Source of the DNA: an uncultured Collinsella sp.
Lineage (GTDB): Bacteria; Actinomycetota; Coriobacteriia; Coriobacteriales; Coriobacteriaceae
Assembly (NCBI GenBank): GCA_900552185.1
Contig: URYT01000004.1
Span: 1-28,630, forward strand
Reading direction: 5' to 3'
DNA length: 28,630 bases
Shown: piece by piece, positions 22,491-28,630 of the stretch
How the letters are laid out: every line of letters begins with the position of its first letter
Position numbering within the stretch: position 1 is the stretch's first letter
Program-made: the position numbers and the translations under genes
Notes under the pieces: generated by a model
Database searches by the model: none
Told to the model about the DNA's origin: nothing
Seen by the model: the letters and a program-made list of their open reading frames with translations, nothing else

Positions 22491-22620
22491 GCCCTCCCCC
22501 ATGTAACCATCCTGTAAATCATAGCGGCGCACTCGAGTTTTACCGTGATGCGGTCGCGCTCGGCGCTCCACTGTGCTAAAGTATCCCGAACGTTCAAACG
22601 ACTATGAGGGGAACTAGAAG

Positions 22621-23745
22621 ATGGCACGTGTGCACAACTTCTCAGCTGGCCCGGCCGCGCTGTCTACAAGCGTGCTCGCCGAGATCGCCGACGAGATGAT
22701 GGACTACCGCGGTTGCGGCATGTCCGTGCTCGAGATGAGCCATCGATCTAGCATGTACCAGCAGATCATCGACGACGCCGAGGCAACCCTGCGTCGCCTG
22801 CTGAGCATCCCCGACAACTACCGCGTCCTGTTTTTGCAGGGCGGCGCCACGCTGCAGTTTGCGGGCATCCCCATGAACCTCATGTGCCGCGGGCGCGCCG
22901 GCTACATCGTGACCGGCAACTTTGCCAACAAGGCATACAAAGAAGCCGCCAAGTACGGCGAGGCCGTGTTGCTCGCGAGTTCCGAGGACACCAACTTCGA
23001 CCGCATTCCCAACATGGCCGACATCAACGCGTGCATTGCCGACGAGGCCGCGGGCGACGGGCTCGACTACGTCTACATCTGCCAGAACAACACCATCTTT
23101 GGCACCATGTACCACGAGCTGCCCGCTTGCGGCGACATGCCGCTGGTCGCCGATGTCTCGAGCTGTTTTCTGTCGCAGCCGCTCGACGTCGAGCGCTACG
23201 GCCTCATCTACGCCGGCGCGCAGAAAAACGCCGGCGCCGCGGGTGTGACCGTGGTCATCGTGCGCGACGACCTCATCGCAGATGGCCCCGCCTTTGCGCA
23301 GACGCCGCAGTACATGGACCTCAAGACCCAGGCCGCCAAGGGCTCCATGCTCAACACGCCCAACACCTTTGGTATCTACGTATGCGGCAAGGTGTTCCGT
23401 TGGGTTGAGAAAACCGGCGGACTTGCCGCCATGGCCGAGCGCAACTGGGCCAAGGCCAATCTGCTCTATGACCTGCTCGAGCACAGCGAGCTGTTCCATA
23501 GCACTACGCAGGCCGACAGCCGCTCCATCGCCAACGTCACCTTCCGCACCGGCGACGCCGAACTCGACGCGGCCTTTGTCGCAGGCGCGGCCGGGCACCA
23601 GATTCAAAACGTCAAGGGCCATCGCCTGGTGGGCGGTATGCGCGCCAGCGTCTACAACGCCGTAACCATGGAAGACGTGCAGGCACTGGCCTCGTACATG
23701 AAGGACTTCGAAGCGCAGCATAGTTTGAGCCCGCGATCTAACTAG
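22621..23745 (+). CDS. serC: Phosphoserine aminotransferase SerC
   Basis: The 374-residue protein matches the class V PLP aminotransferase SerC over its full length. It opens HNFSAGPAALS, has LFLQGGATLQF near residue 75, and holds the PLP lysine in IYAGAQKNAGAAGV near residue 201. It converts 3-phosphohydroxypyruvate and glutamate to phosphoserine and 2-oxoglutarate, step two of serine synthesis; it can also act in pyridoxal phosphate synthesis. GAGGGG lies nine bases before the ATG. A possible extended -10 (TG-c-TAAAGT, 22574-22582) is about 40 bases upstream. serA follows after 72 bases, so the pair can be an operon. A long antisense frame over this gene is a shadow. Confidence 0.95.
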   Translation: MARVHNFSAGPAALSTSVLAEIADEMMDYRGCGMSVLEMSHRSSMYQQIIDDAEATLRRLLSIPDNYRVLFLQGGATLQFAGIPMNLMCRGRAGYIVTGNFANKAYKEAAKYGEAVLLASSEDTNFDRIPNMADINACIADEAAGDGLDYVYICQNNTIFGTMYHELPACGDMPLVADVSSCFLSQPLDVERYGLIYAGAQKNAGAAGVTVVIVRDDLIADGPAFAQTPQYMDLKTQAAKGSMLNTPNTFGIYVCGKVFRWVEKTGGLAAMAERNWAKANLLYDLLEHSELFHSTTQADSRSIANVTFRTGDAELDAAFVAGAAGHQIQNVKGHRLVGGMRASVYNAVTMEDVQALASYMKDFEAQHSLSPRSN

Positions 23746-23817
23746 CCCGCAGCACGCGGGCCGACCAGCCATCTCAAACCACCCTGTTTAGATCAAAACC
23801 TGCTAAGGAGTTTTTCC

Positions 23818-24981
23818 ATGCGTAAGATTAAGACCATCGACGATATCACCAAGGACGGCAAAGTCGAGTTTGGCGAGGGCTACGAATTTGTGAGCACCGC
23901 CGAAGAGGCCGACGCGATCCTGATGCGCTCGACCGACCTGCACGGCTACGAGCTGCCCGAGGGCATCCGTGCCATCGCCCGCTGCGGTGCCGGCGTCAAC
24001 AACATCCCCGTCGAGGAGTACGCCAAGAAGGGCGTCGTCGTCTTTAACTCCCCCGGCGCCAACAGCAACGCCGTCAAGGAGCTCGTCCTAGGCATGCTGG
24101 TGCTCTCGAGCCGCGGCGTGGTGCAATCGATGAACTGGGTGCGCGACAACGCCGACGACCCCGAGATCCAGGTCGATGCCGAGAAAGCCAAGAAGGCCTT
24201 TGTGGGCCGCGAGCTCAAGGGCAAGCGCATCGGCGTCATCGGCCTGGGCAACGTGGGCTCCAAGGTCGCCAACGCCTGCGTCGACCTGGGCATGGACGTT
24301 TACGGCTACGACCCGTTCATTTCCGTCGAGCACGCGTGGGTGCTGAGCCGCGAGGTGCAGCGCGTGGGCACGCTCGAGGATCTCTGCCGCGGCTGCGACT
24401 ACCTCACCGTACACGTGCCCAGCAAGGCCGACACCATCGGCATGATCAGCACCGAGCAGATTAACCTGCTGGCACCCGACGCCGTGCTCATCAACTACGC
24501 ACGCGAAACCATCATTGACGAGGACGCCGTCGACGCCGCCCTGCGCGAGGGCAAACTGAGCTGGTTTAGCTGCGACTTTGCCACGCCCAAGACCGTCAAG
24601 ATGCCCAACACGTTTATCACCACGCACTCGGGCGCCGGCACTGGCGAGGCCGAGGCCAACTGCGCCGACATGGCCGTCAGCGAGCTCAAGGATTACCTGG
24701 AGAACGGCAACATCGCACATAGCGTCAACTACCCCGCCTGCAGCATGGGCAAGGCGCGCGCCGCAAGCCGCATCGCCTGCCTGCACGCCAACGTGCCCAA
24801 CATGATCGGCCAGATCACGGCCATTCTCGCCATGGACAACGCCAACGTGCAGCGTATGACCAACGAGTCCGCTGGCGAGAACGCCTACACCATGTTCGAC
24901 ACCGACGAGCACCTGGACAGCAGCACCATCGAGGCGCTCAAGCAGATTCCGTCGATGTATCGCGTGCGCGTGATCAAGTAG
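23818..24981 (+). CDS. serA: D-3-phosphoglycerate dehydrogenase SerA
   Basis: This 387-residue protein is a D-2-hydroxyacid dehydrogenase. The NAD-binding loop is GVIGLGNVGSKVA near residue 138, the catalytic arginine lies in NYARETIIDE near 228, and the catalytic histidine in TTHSGAGTGEAE near 270. The last ~75 residues form a short ACT domain (ANVPNMIGQITAILAMDNANV), the usual serine-sensing module. It oxidises 3-phosphoglycerate to 3-phosphohydroxypyruvate, the first step of serine synthesis and substrate of SerC next door. Its length is the short type without the extra ASB domain of 520-residue forms. AAGGAG lies eight bases before the ATG. A GCCCGC/GCGGGC hairpin sits in the gap after serC. 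Confidence 0.95.
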   Translation: MRKIKTIDDITKDGKVEFGEGYEFVSTAEEADAILMRSTDLHGYELPEGIRAIARCGAGVNNIPVEEYAKKGVVVFNSPGANSNAVKELVLGMLVLSSRGVVQSMNWVRDNADDPEIQVDAEKAKKAFVGRELKGKRIGVIGLGNVGSKVANACVDLGMDVYGYDPFISVEHAWVLSREVQRVGTLEDLCRGCDYLTVHVPSKADTIGMISTEQINLLAPDAVLINYARETIIDEDAVDAALREGKLSWFSCDFATPKTVKMPNTFITTHSGAGTGEAEANCADMAVSELKDYLENGNIAHSVNYPACSMGKARAASRIACLHANVPNMIGQITAILAMDNANVQRMTNESAGENAYTMFDTDEHLDSSTIEALKQIPSMYRVRVIK

Positions 24982-24994
24982 CGCCGGCTGATCT

Positions 24995-25080
24995 GACGGG
25001 CAGTTCCCCATGTGGCCTGCCCGTCACTGACATTGAATGCCCACGGGGGCGCCTTTCGCACGAGAGGCGCCCCCGTTTTT
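24995..25080 (+). terminator. Tandem hairpins ending serC-serA
   Basis: The first hairpin, GACGGGCAG/CTGCCCGTC (24995-25025), has a nine-pair stem without a T-run. The second, ACGGGGGCGCCT/AGGCGCCCCCGT (25043-25076), has a twelve-pair stem followed by TTTTT and is a standard intrinsic terminator. Confidence 0.88.
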
Positions 25081-25158
25081 GTGAGCACTCCATTAAATGC
25101 ACTGAGCCGCTTCTTGGCATACAATCTGTATGTTGACCTAACTATCTGTGAGGTGCCT

Positions 25159-26493
25159 ATGGTTGATACAGATTTTGCTTGGCGGCTTACGCAAGGACTC
25201 GTGCGGATCGACAGTTCCGACCCAGGTGCGTATGAGGGCGAGATTGAACGCTATATCAAAGCGTTGGTTGAGGAACGGTTAGCGCAGCTGAGCCATCCGG
25301 TACTCGATGCCGTGCAAATTGCAGAGCTCGAAGTACTCCCCGGGCGCCGCAACCTTATGGTCACCGTGCCGGGCCAAAGCGACGAGCCACGGCTCGTCTA
25401 CATCTGCCACATGGATACAGTCACCTTGGGCGACGGCTGGGACGCGGACATTACGCCGCTCGGGGCGGTCGTGCGCGACGGCAAGCTCTACGGCCGCGGC
25501 GCCTGCGACATGAAGGGCGGTCTGGCCTGTGCCATTGCCGCACTGGTCCATACGCTCGAGCGCGTGGCGGCGGATGGCGCGCTGCCCCGCCGCGGCTTTT
25601 CGCTCATCTGCTCGGTCGACGAGGAAGACTTTATGCGAGGCTCCGAGGCAGCCATCGATGCCGGCTGGGTCGGTTCGCGCGAATGGGTGCTGGACACCGA
25701 GCCCACCGACGGACAGATCCAGGCCTCCCATGTGAGCGCCGTGACGGACGCAGAGGGAAATCCGGCAAAGGACGCGGAGATGGAGAGCTTCATCAACGGG
25801 ATCAAGTCCCAGTATGAGGAGTCTCTGAAGGTGGTCCTGGGCCGCACAGATGTGGATCTGATGGATAAGGATCCGGAGACCGGGCTGCGGGCAGTGCGGA
25901 AGGCAGAGACCAACCTGGGCGACCTCTGCGCCGACGCCAGCCGCTATATGATGGGTGCGGATATCGGCTTTATGAACGGCGGCGGCATCCGTGCCGGGAT
26001 CGAAGCCGGAGATATCACCTATGAGGACGCTTTAAGCGTATTCCCTTATGGGAATATGATCTGTATGGCAGAGGTCTCCGGGCAGAAGATCAAGGACGCC
26101 CTGGAGATGGGCGTGAAGAATTATCCCGAGGAAAGCGGCGGCTTTATCCACGTTTCCGGGCTTACGTATACGGTGGACTCCTCTGTGCCCTCCAGCGTGG
26201 TGCTGGATGAAAAGAGAAATTTCGTGTCTGTGGGCGGCGAGTACCGGGTGCGGGATATCTATGTGGGAGAAGAGCCCCTGGATGTGAACCGGACCTATAC
26301 GCTGGCCTCCCACAACTACTGGTTAAAATCCGGTGGAGACGGCATGTCCATGCTCATGGGCTGTCCTATTTTAAAGGATGAGACCATGGTGGATGTGGAT
26401 ACCATCACTTCCTATATCAGTGAATATCTGGGAGGAACCGTGGGAGAAGAATACAAAGATCCCAGGGGACAGGGAAGGATCACGATCAAATAG
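25159..26493 (+). CDS. Chimeric frame: M20 peptidase front half joined to 5'-nucleotidase C-terminal domain
   Basis: Residues 1 to about 192 are the front of an M20 metallopeptidase (ArgE/DapE/CPG2 type). They contain YICHMDTV, RGACDMKGG and SVDEEDF, which hold metal ligands and the catalytic glutamate, with EPTDGQIQASHV just before the break. From about residue 193 the sequence switches to the C-terminal domain of a UshA-like 5'-nucleotidase, with NLGDLCADASRYM, then GFMNGGGIRAGI and SGGDGMSML. The M20 dimerisation and second catalytic parts and the 5'-nucleotidase metallophosphoesterase domain are all absent. Codon use changes at the same point. ATG 25159 with GAGGTG is the M20 start. The fused product is unlikely to be functional, and assembly error is the first explanation. 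Confidence 0.85.
   Translation: MVDTDFAWRLTQGLVRIDSSDPGAYEGEIERYIKALVEERLAQLSHPVLDAVQIAELEVLPGRRNLMVTVPGQSDEPRLVYICHMDTVTLGDGWDADITPLGAVVRDGKLYGRGACDMKGGLACAIAALVHTLERVAADGALPRRGFSLICSVDEEDFMRGSEAAIDAGWVGSREWVLDTEPTDGQIQASHVSAVTDAEGNPAKDAEMESFINGIKSQYEESLKVVLGRTDVDLMDKDPETGLRAVRKAETNLGDLCADASRYMMGADIGFMNGGGIRAGIEAGDITYEDALSVFPYGNMICMAEVSGQKIKDALEMGVKNYPEESGGFIHVSGLTYTVDSSVPSSVVLDEKRNFVSVGGEYRVRDIYVGEEPLDVNRTYTLASHNYWLKSGGDGMSMLMGCPILKDETMVDVDTITSYISEYLGGTVGEEYKDPRGQGRITIK
25725..25745. other. Probable chimeric junction between two genomes
   Basis: Left of here the codons are GC-rich and the gene family is M20. Right of here the codons, gene families and promoters look like Clostridia. No transposase, integrase, attachment site or repeat marks the switch. 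I cannot place the break more closely than about 20 bases. Confidence 0.75.
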
Positions 26494-26509
26494 GATAGAA
26501 AAGAAAAAA

Positions 26510-26659
26510 GATCCCACTCCGGGTCCCGGCCTTATTGGGATTCAGAAGGAATCATACTGTGCGGATTCTGAAGGTCCGGAAACCTCTGGTCACAGCTTCC
26601 GGACAGGATCTGGGATACAGAGTGGGATCAGGCCCGTTCTCCGGTGCAGGAGAGCGGGC
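26510..26659. ncRNA. Strongly structured region between convergent genes
   Basis: GATCCCACTC (26510-26519) pairs perfectly with GAGTGGGATC (26620-26629). This encloses GATTC/GAATC (26539-26553) and GTCCGGAA/TTCCGGAC (26574-26604). Next comes an eleven-pair stem, GCCCGTTCTCC/GGAGAGCGGGC (26632-26659), followed by TTTCTG. It may be the 3' end and terminator of the 5'-nucleotidase transcript or a small RNA I do not recognise. The rest of 26660-26850 shows nothing clear. Confidence 0.45.
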
Positions 26660-26850
26660 TTTCTGAATGTAGGACCTGCTGCACTCCCGCAGAAGCATCG
26701 GTCTGCGGTACTTTGGCGTGCATCAGGCACCTTCATTATAGTACAGGCTGGTTTTCAAATCAAGGGTGAATTGTAATACATATGAAGAGAGCAAAAAGAT
26801 ACGCTTTTATTCACAAGGTCCGGTACTGGACAGAAATAGTCTCCGGAATA

Positions 26851-27207
26851 TTATAAACGGCCGGGTCTGGATGGGCGGCCGGTCCGGAGGGCGGACAGAA
26901 TGGATTCAATAATAGGGATCAGGGCAGCAGCTTCATCCTCGCTGCACTGCTCGATCAGAAGGTGCAGCTTACTGACAGCCGGGTTATCCAGGCGGATCTC
27001 CGGATGGAAGATCTCTCTGGAATCTATTTTGAGCGCACGGATCAGAGGGAATAAGATCTCCATTTTGGGATTCCCTTTATAATTTTCAATATTCATTACT
27101 GTACGCACATCGACGTCGATCTGGTCTGCAACCTGGTTTTGTGTGAGCCCCAGTTCACCGCGTGCCTTTTTTACCGCATCGCCCAGGGGCTGGGAAAATT
27201 CCTGCAT
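26851..27207 (-). CDS. XRE-family helix-turn-helix regulator
   Basis: This is a 118-residue protein. Residues 8-65 form a Cro/C1-type helix-turn-helix (KKARGELGLTQNQVADQIDV then RTVMNIENYKGNP). The rest is a helical tail that could mediate dimerisation. It is likely a DNA-binding repressor. ATG 27207 has GAGGTGA six bases upstream, and a TACAAT -10 (27232-27227) lies inside the palindrome ATTGTACAAT. It is divergent from the EFR1 gene, which may be its target. The DNA is Clostridia-like. Confidence 0.85.
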   Translation of the reverse strand: MQEFSQPLGDAVKKARGELGLTQNQVADQIDVDVRTVMNIENYKGNPKMEILFPLIRALKIDSREIFHPEIRLDNPAVSKLHLLIEQCSEDEAAALIPIIESILSALRTGRPSRPGRL

Positions 27208-27347
27208 AGCTAGTCACCTCAAATCCATTGTACAATATAGCTCATTTTATTTAAATTCATTATAGTTCCCATTTTCACTGTATTTTAATACATTTTTCGC
27301 GAAAAATAAATAGGAAGCAAAAATTTAGCAACACATAGAGGAAAAAC

Positions 27348-27376
27348 TGGTAATTTTTCAAAATTGGAAGTATAAT
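27348..27376 (+). promoter_or_regulatory. Promoter of the EFR1 gene
   Basis: TGGTAA (27348-27353), 17 bases, TATAAT (27371-27376). The -10 is a consensus match and lies about 20 bases before the start codon; GGAGG follows at 27386-27390. Confidence 0.6.
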
Positions 27377-27397
27377 AAAACCAATGGAGGAAGGAAT

Positions 27398-28180
27398 ATG
27401 ATCTTATATTTTACAGGAACGGGAAACAGCGCTTTTATTGCAAAGCGGATCGCAGAAAAAACGGGAGATACGGCTGTGGATGTGTTTCCCATGATAAGGG
27501 AGAACGATTATGGGAGGCTCAGCTCCAGCCGGCCGTTTGTGGTGGTCTGCCCTACCTATGGCTGGCAGATCCCCCATGTGCTGGGAAACTGGCTGAAGAA
27601 AACGAGGCTTTCAGGAAGCCGGAAGCTGTACTTTGTAATGACCTGCGGCGACGGGATCGGAAATGCCGGAGGGTATGCAAAACGGTTCTGTGAAAAAAAG
27701 GGAATGGAATATATGGGCTGTGGAAAAGTAGTGATGCCGGAAAATTATGTGGCCATGTTCCCGGTGCCGGACAGGACGGAGGCAGAACGGATCATCGGGA
27801 AGGCTATCCCCCAGGCGGACCAGATCGCAGAACACATCAGAAAAGAGAATCCGCTTCCGAAGGCGGAGATCTCGCTTCTGGACCGGTTCCTCAGCACCGT
27901 GGTGAATCCTGTGTTTTACAAGCTGTTCGTCCATGCGGGAAAATTCAGGACCACGGAAAGGTGTACAGGCTGCGGGGCCTGTGTAAGGCTCTGTCCCCTG
28001 TCCAATATCCGTCTGGAGGACGGGAGCCCTGTGTGGGGATCAGACTGTACCCACTGTATGGCCTGCATCTGCCGGTGTCCGGAACAGGCCATCGAATACG
28101 GAAAGGCCAGTCTGGGAAAACCCAGATACCAATGTCCGGGAGCCGGGGAGGGAAATAGGGGGCCGCAAAAAAATATATAA
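27398..28180 (+). CDS. EFR1-family flavodoxin/ferredoxin fusion protein
   Basis: This 260-residue protein fuses two redox modules. Residues 1-165 form a flavodoxin-like domain starting LYFTGTGNS, the FMN phosphate loop, with CPTYGWQIPHVL near 50. Residues 190-245 contain two 4Fe-4S sites, CTGCGACVRLCP and CTHCMACICRCP. The arrangement matches EFR1 proteins common in gut Clostridia, thought to be electron carriers; their partners are mostly unknown. GGAGG lies seven bases before ATG 27398. It has its own promoter and is divergent from an XRE regulator. Confidence 0.88.
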   Translation: MILYFTGTGNSAFIAKRIAEKTGDTAVDVFPMIRENDYGRLSSSRPFVVVCPTYGWQIPHVLGNWLKKTRLSGSRKLYFVMTCGDGIGNAGGYAKRFCEKKGMEYMGCGKVVMPENYVAMFPVPDRTEAERIIGKAIPQADQIAEHIRKENPLPKAEISLLDRFLSTVVNPVFYKLFVHAGKFRTTERCTGCGACVRLCPLSNIRLEDGSPVWGSDCTHCMACICRCPEQAIEYGKASLGKPRYQCPGAGEGNRGPQKNI

Positions 28181-28198
28181 AAAATTTGCAGGAACCCC

Positions 28199-28227
28199 TT
28201 GCAAGTTTTGAAAAAGTGTTGTATTAT
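28199..28227 (+). promoter_or_regulatory. tRNA promoter
   Basis: TTGCAA (28199-28204), 17 bases, TATTAT (28222-28227), with the tRNA starting ten bases later. Confidence 0.65.
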
Positions 28228-28236
28228 ATAAAAGAT

Positions 28237-28308
28237 GCATCTGTAGCTCAGTGGATAGAGCAATGGCCTCCGGAGCCGTGTGCGTAGGTTCGATTCCTAT
28301 CAGACGCA
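28237..28308 (+). tRNA. tRNA-Arg (anticodon CCG)
   Basis: The cloverleaf is complete: D arm GCTCAGTGGATAGAGC, anticodon stem ATGGC/GCCGT with loop CTCCGGA (anticodon CCG), T arm GTAGG-TTCGATT-CCTAT and discriminator A. The acceptor GCATCTG/CAGACGC has one A-C mismatch at pair 3-70. CCA is not encoded. Confidence 0.9.
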
Positions 28309-28312
28309 TGAT

Positions 28313-28358
28313 AAATCCCCTGTCAGATTGTCCAGTCAGTCTGACAGGGGATTTTTTT
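28313..28358 (+). terminator. Intrinsic terminator of tRNA-Arg
   Basis: AAATCCCCTGTCAGA pairs with TCTGACAGGGGATTT over about 15 positions with a 12-base loop, followed by a run of T. Confidence 0.9.
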
Positions 28359-28395
28359 ATATAATAGGAAACTTCGTTCCCTGTTATATAAAAAC
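28352..28395. repeat. AT-rich hairpin between tRNA and DedA gene
   Basis: ATATAATAGGAAAC and GTTCCCTGTTATAT pair around TTC with one or two wobbles, flanked by T-rich and A-rich ends that extend the stem. It may end transcription of the DedA gene coming from the right. Confidence 0.45.
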
Positions 28396-28426
28396 GCTCC
28401 GCGAGGATCGCACTGCGGCAGGGGAG

Positions 28427-28630
28427 CTACCTCTCCCCTCCATTTTCTTCACTCCTGTCCTGCCCCTCTCTCTTTCTGAAATAGAGACAGCTTCCCAGAA
28501 AGGCCGCAGCGCCGATCAGGAGAACGGCCGCATTCGAGTAGGCGTCCATGGCCTCCAGAATCCTCTCCCAGGATGCACCTGCTGTGGCCCCTGCCAGAAC
28601 CAGGGCTGTATTCCACACCAGGCTTCCGGC
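28427..28630 (-). CDS. DedA/VTT-family membrane protein, C-terminal end (partial)
   Basis: The frame is open at the right window edge and ends with TAG at 28427. The visible ~67 residues read WNTALVLAGATAGASWERI, then a helix MDAYSNAAVLLIGAAAFLG and a basic, hydrophilic tail. The pattern WNT-x5-G-x6-WE-I followed by a final transmembrane helix is typical of the end of DedA (SNARE-associated/VTT) proteins, which are involved in membrane lipid transport. The N-terminal two thirds lie outside the window. Confidence 0.7.
   Translation of the reverse strand, partial: AGSLVWNTALVLAGATAGASWERILEAMDAYSNAAVLLIGAAAFLGSCLYFRKREGQDRSEENGGER

Noticed and set aside
22642..23772. 376-codon open frame antisense to serC
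   Set aside because: SerC is conserved along its full length on the plus strand; the antisense frame is a shadow.
1..28630. CRISPR array, transposase, integrase or prophage genes
   Set aside because: No regularly spaced repeats and no such protein motifs were found on either strand.

Overview
The window is bacterial and looks like two different genomes joined near base 25,735. From 1 to about 25,730 the DNA is mostly GC-rich, with GGAGG-type ribosome binding sites and gene content that fit a Coriobacteriia gut bacterium, Collinsella-like (an inference from recall, not a search). From about 25,740 to the end, codon use, promoters and genes look like a Clostridia/Lachnospiraceae genome. The join lies inside one open frame that fuses the front of an M20 peptidase to the back of a 5'-nucleotidase. 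An assembly chimera is the simplest explanation.

Left part: a polysaccharide flippase (8-1273), a metallophosphatase (minus), a CPA-type K+/H+ antiporter with RCK-like domains, then 4284-4900, an intergenic stretch full of structure. It holds one long palindrome and three related copies of a short promoter/two-hairpin/terminator unit. The last copy ends just before the ribosome binding site of a DUF3800 gene (4900-5577).

Centre (5585-22,116, minus strand): a type 1 BREX phage-defence operon in the order brxA, brxB, brxC, pglX, pglZ, brxL. Two further co-directional genes of unknown function follow (450 aa and 70 aa). All six core genes are present, but several are unusual. brxA has a run of nine G at its 5' end, after the preferred start. 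brxC is cut by a single in-frame TAA. pglX is split at a domain boundary into an 838-aa methyltransferase part and a 322-aa C-terminal part, with a 281-aa HEPN-like plus winged-helix gene between them. That gene and the last ~230 codons of the methyltransferase part (the expected target-recognition region) share one AT-richer tract, which suggests a single recombination event. A second AT-richer tract covers the front of brxC and the back of brxB. In BREX generally, PglX methylates host DNA, PglZ is phosphatase-like, BrxC and BrxL are ATPases, and BrxA and BrxB are small accessory proteins. Here the breaks raise the question of whether the system is active, phase-variable, or works with split parts.

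Right of BREX: a short Phd/YefM-like antitoxin remnant with a likely operator, then serC and serA (serine biosynthesis) ending in tandem terminators, then the M20 front half and the junction. Beyond the junction: the 5'-nucleotidase tail, a strongly structured convergent intergenic region, an XRE regulator, an EFR1-type flavodoxin/ferredoxin, tRNA-Arg(CCG) with promoter and terminator, and the C-terminal end of a DedA-family membrane protein running off the window.
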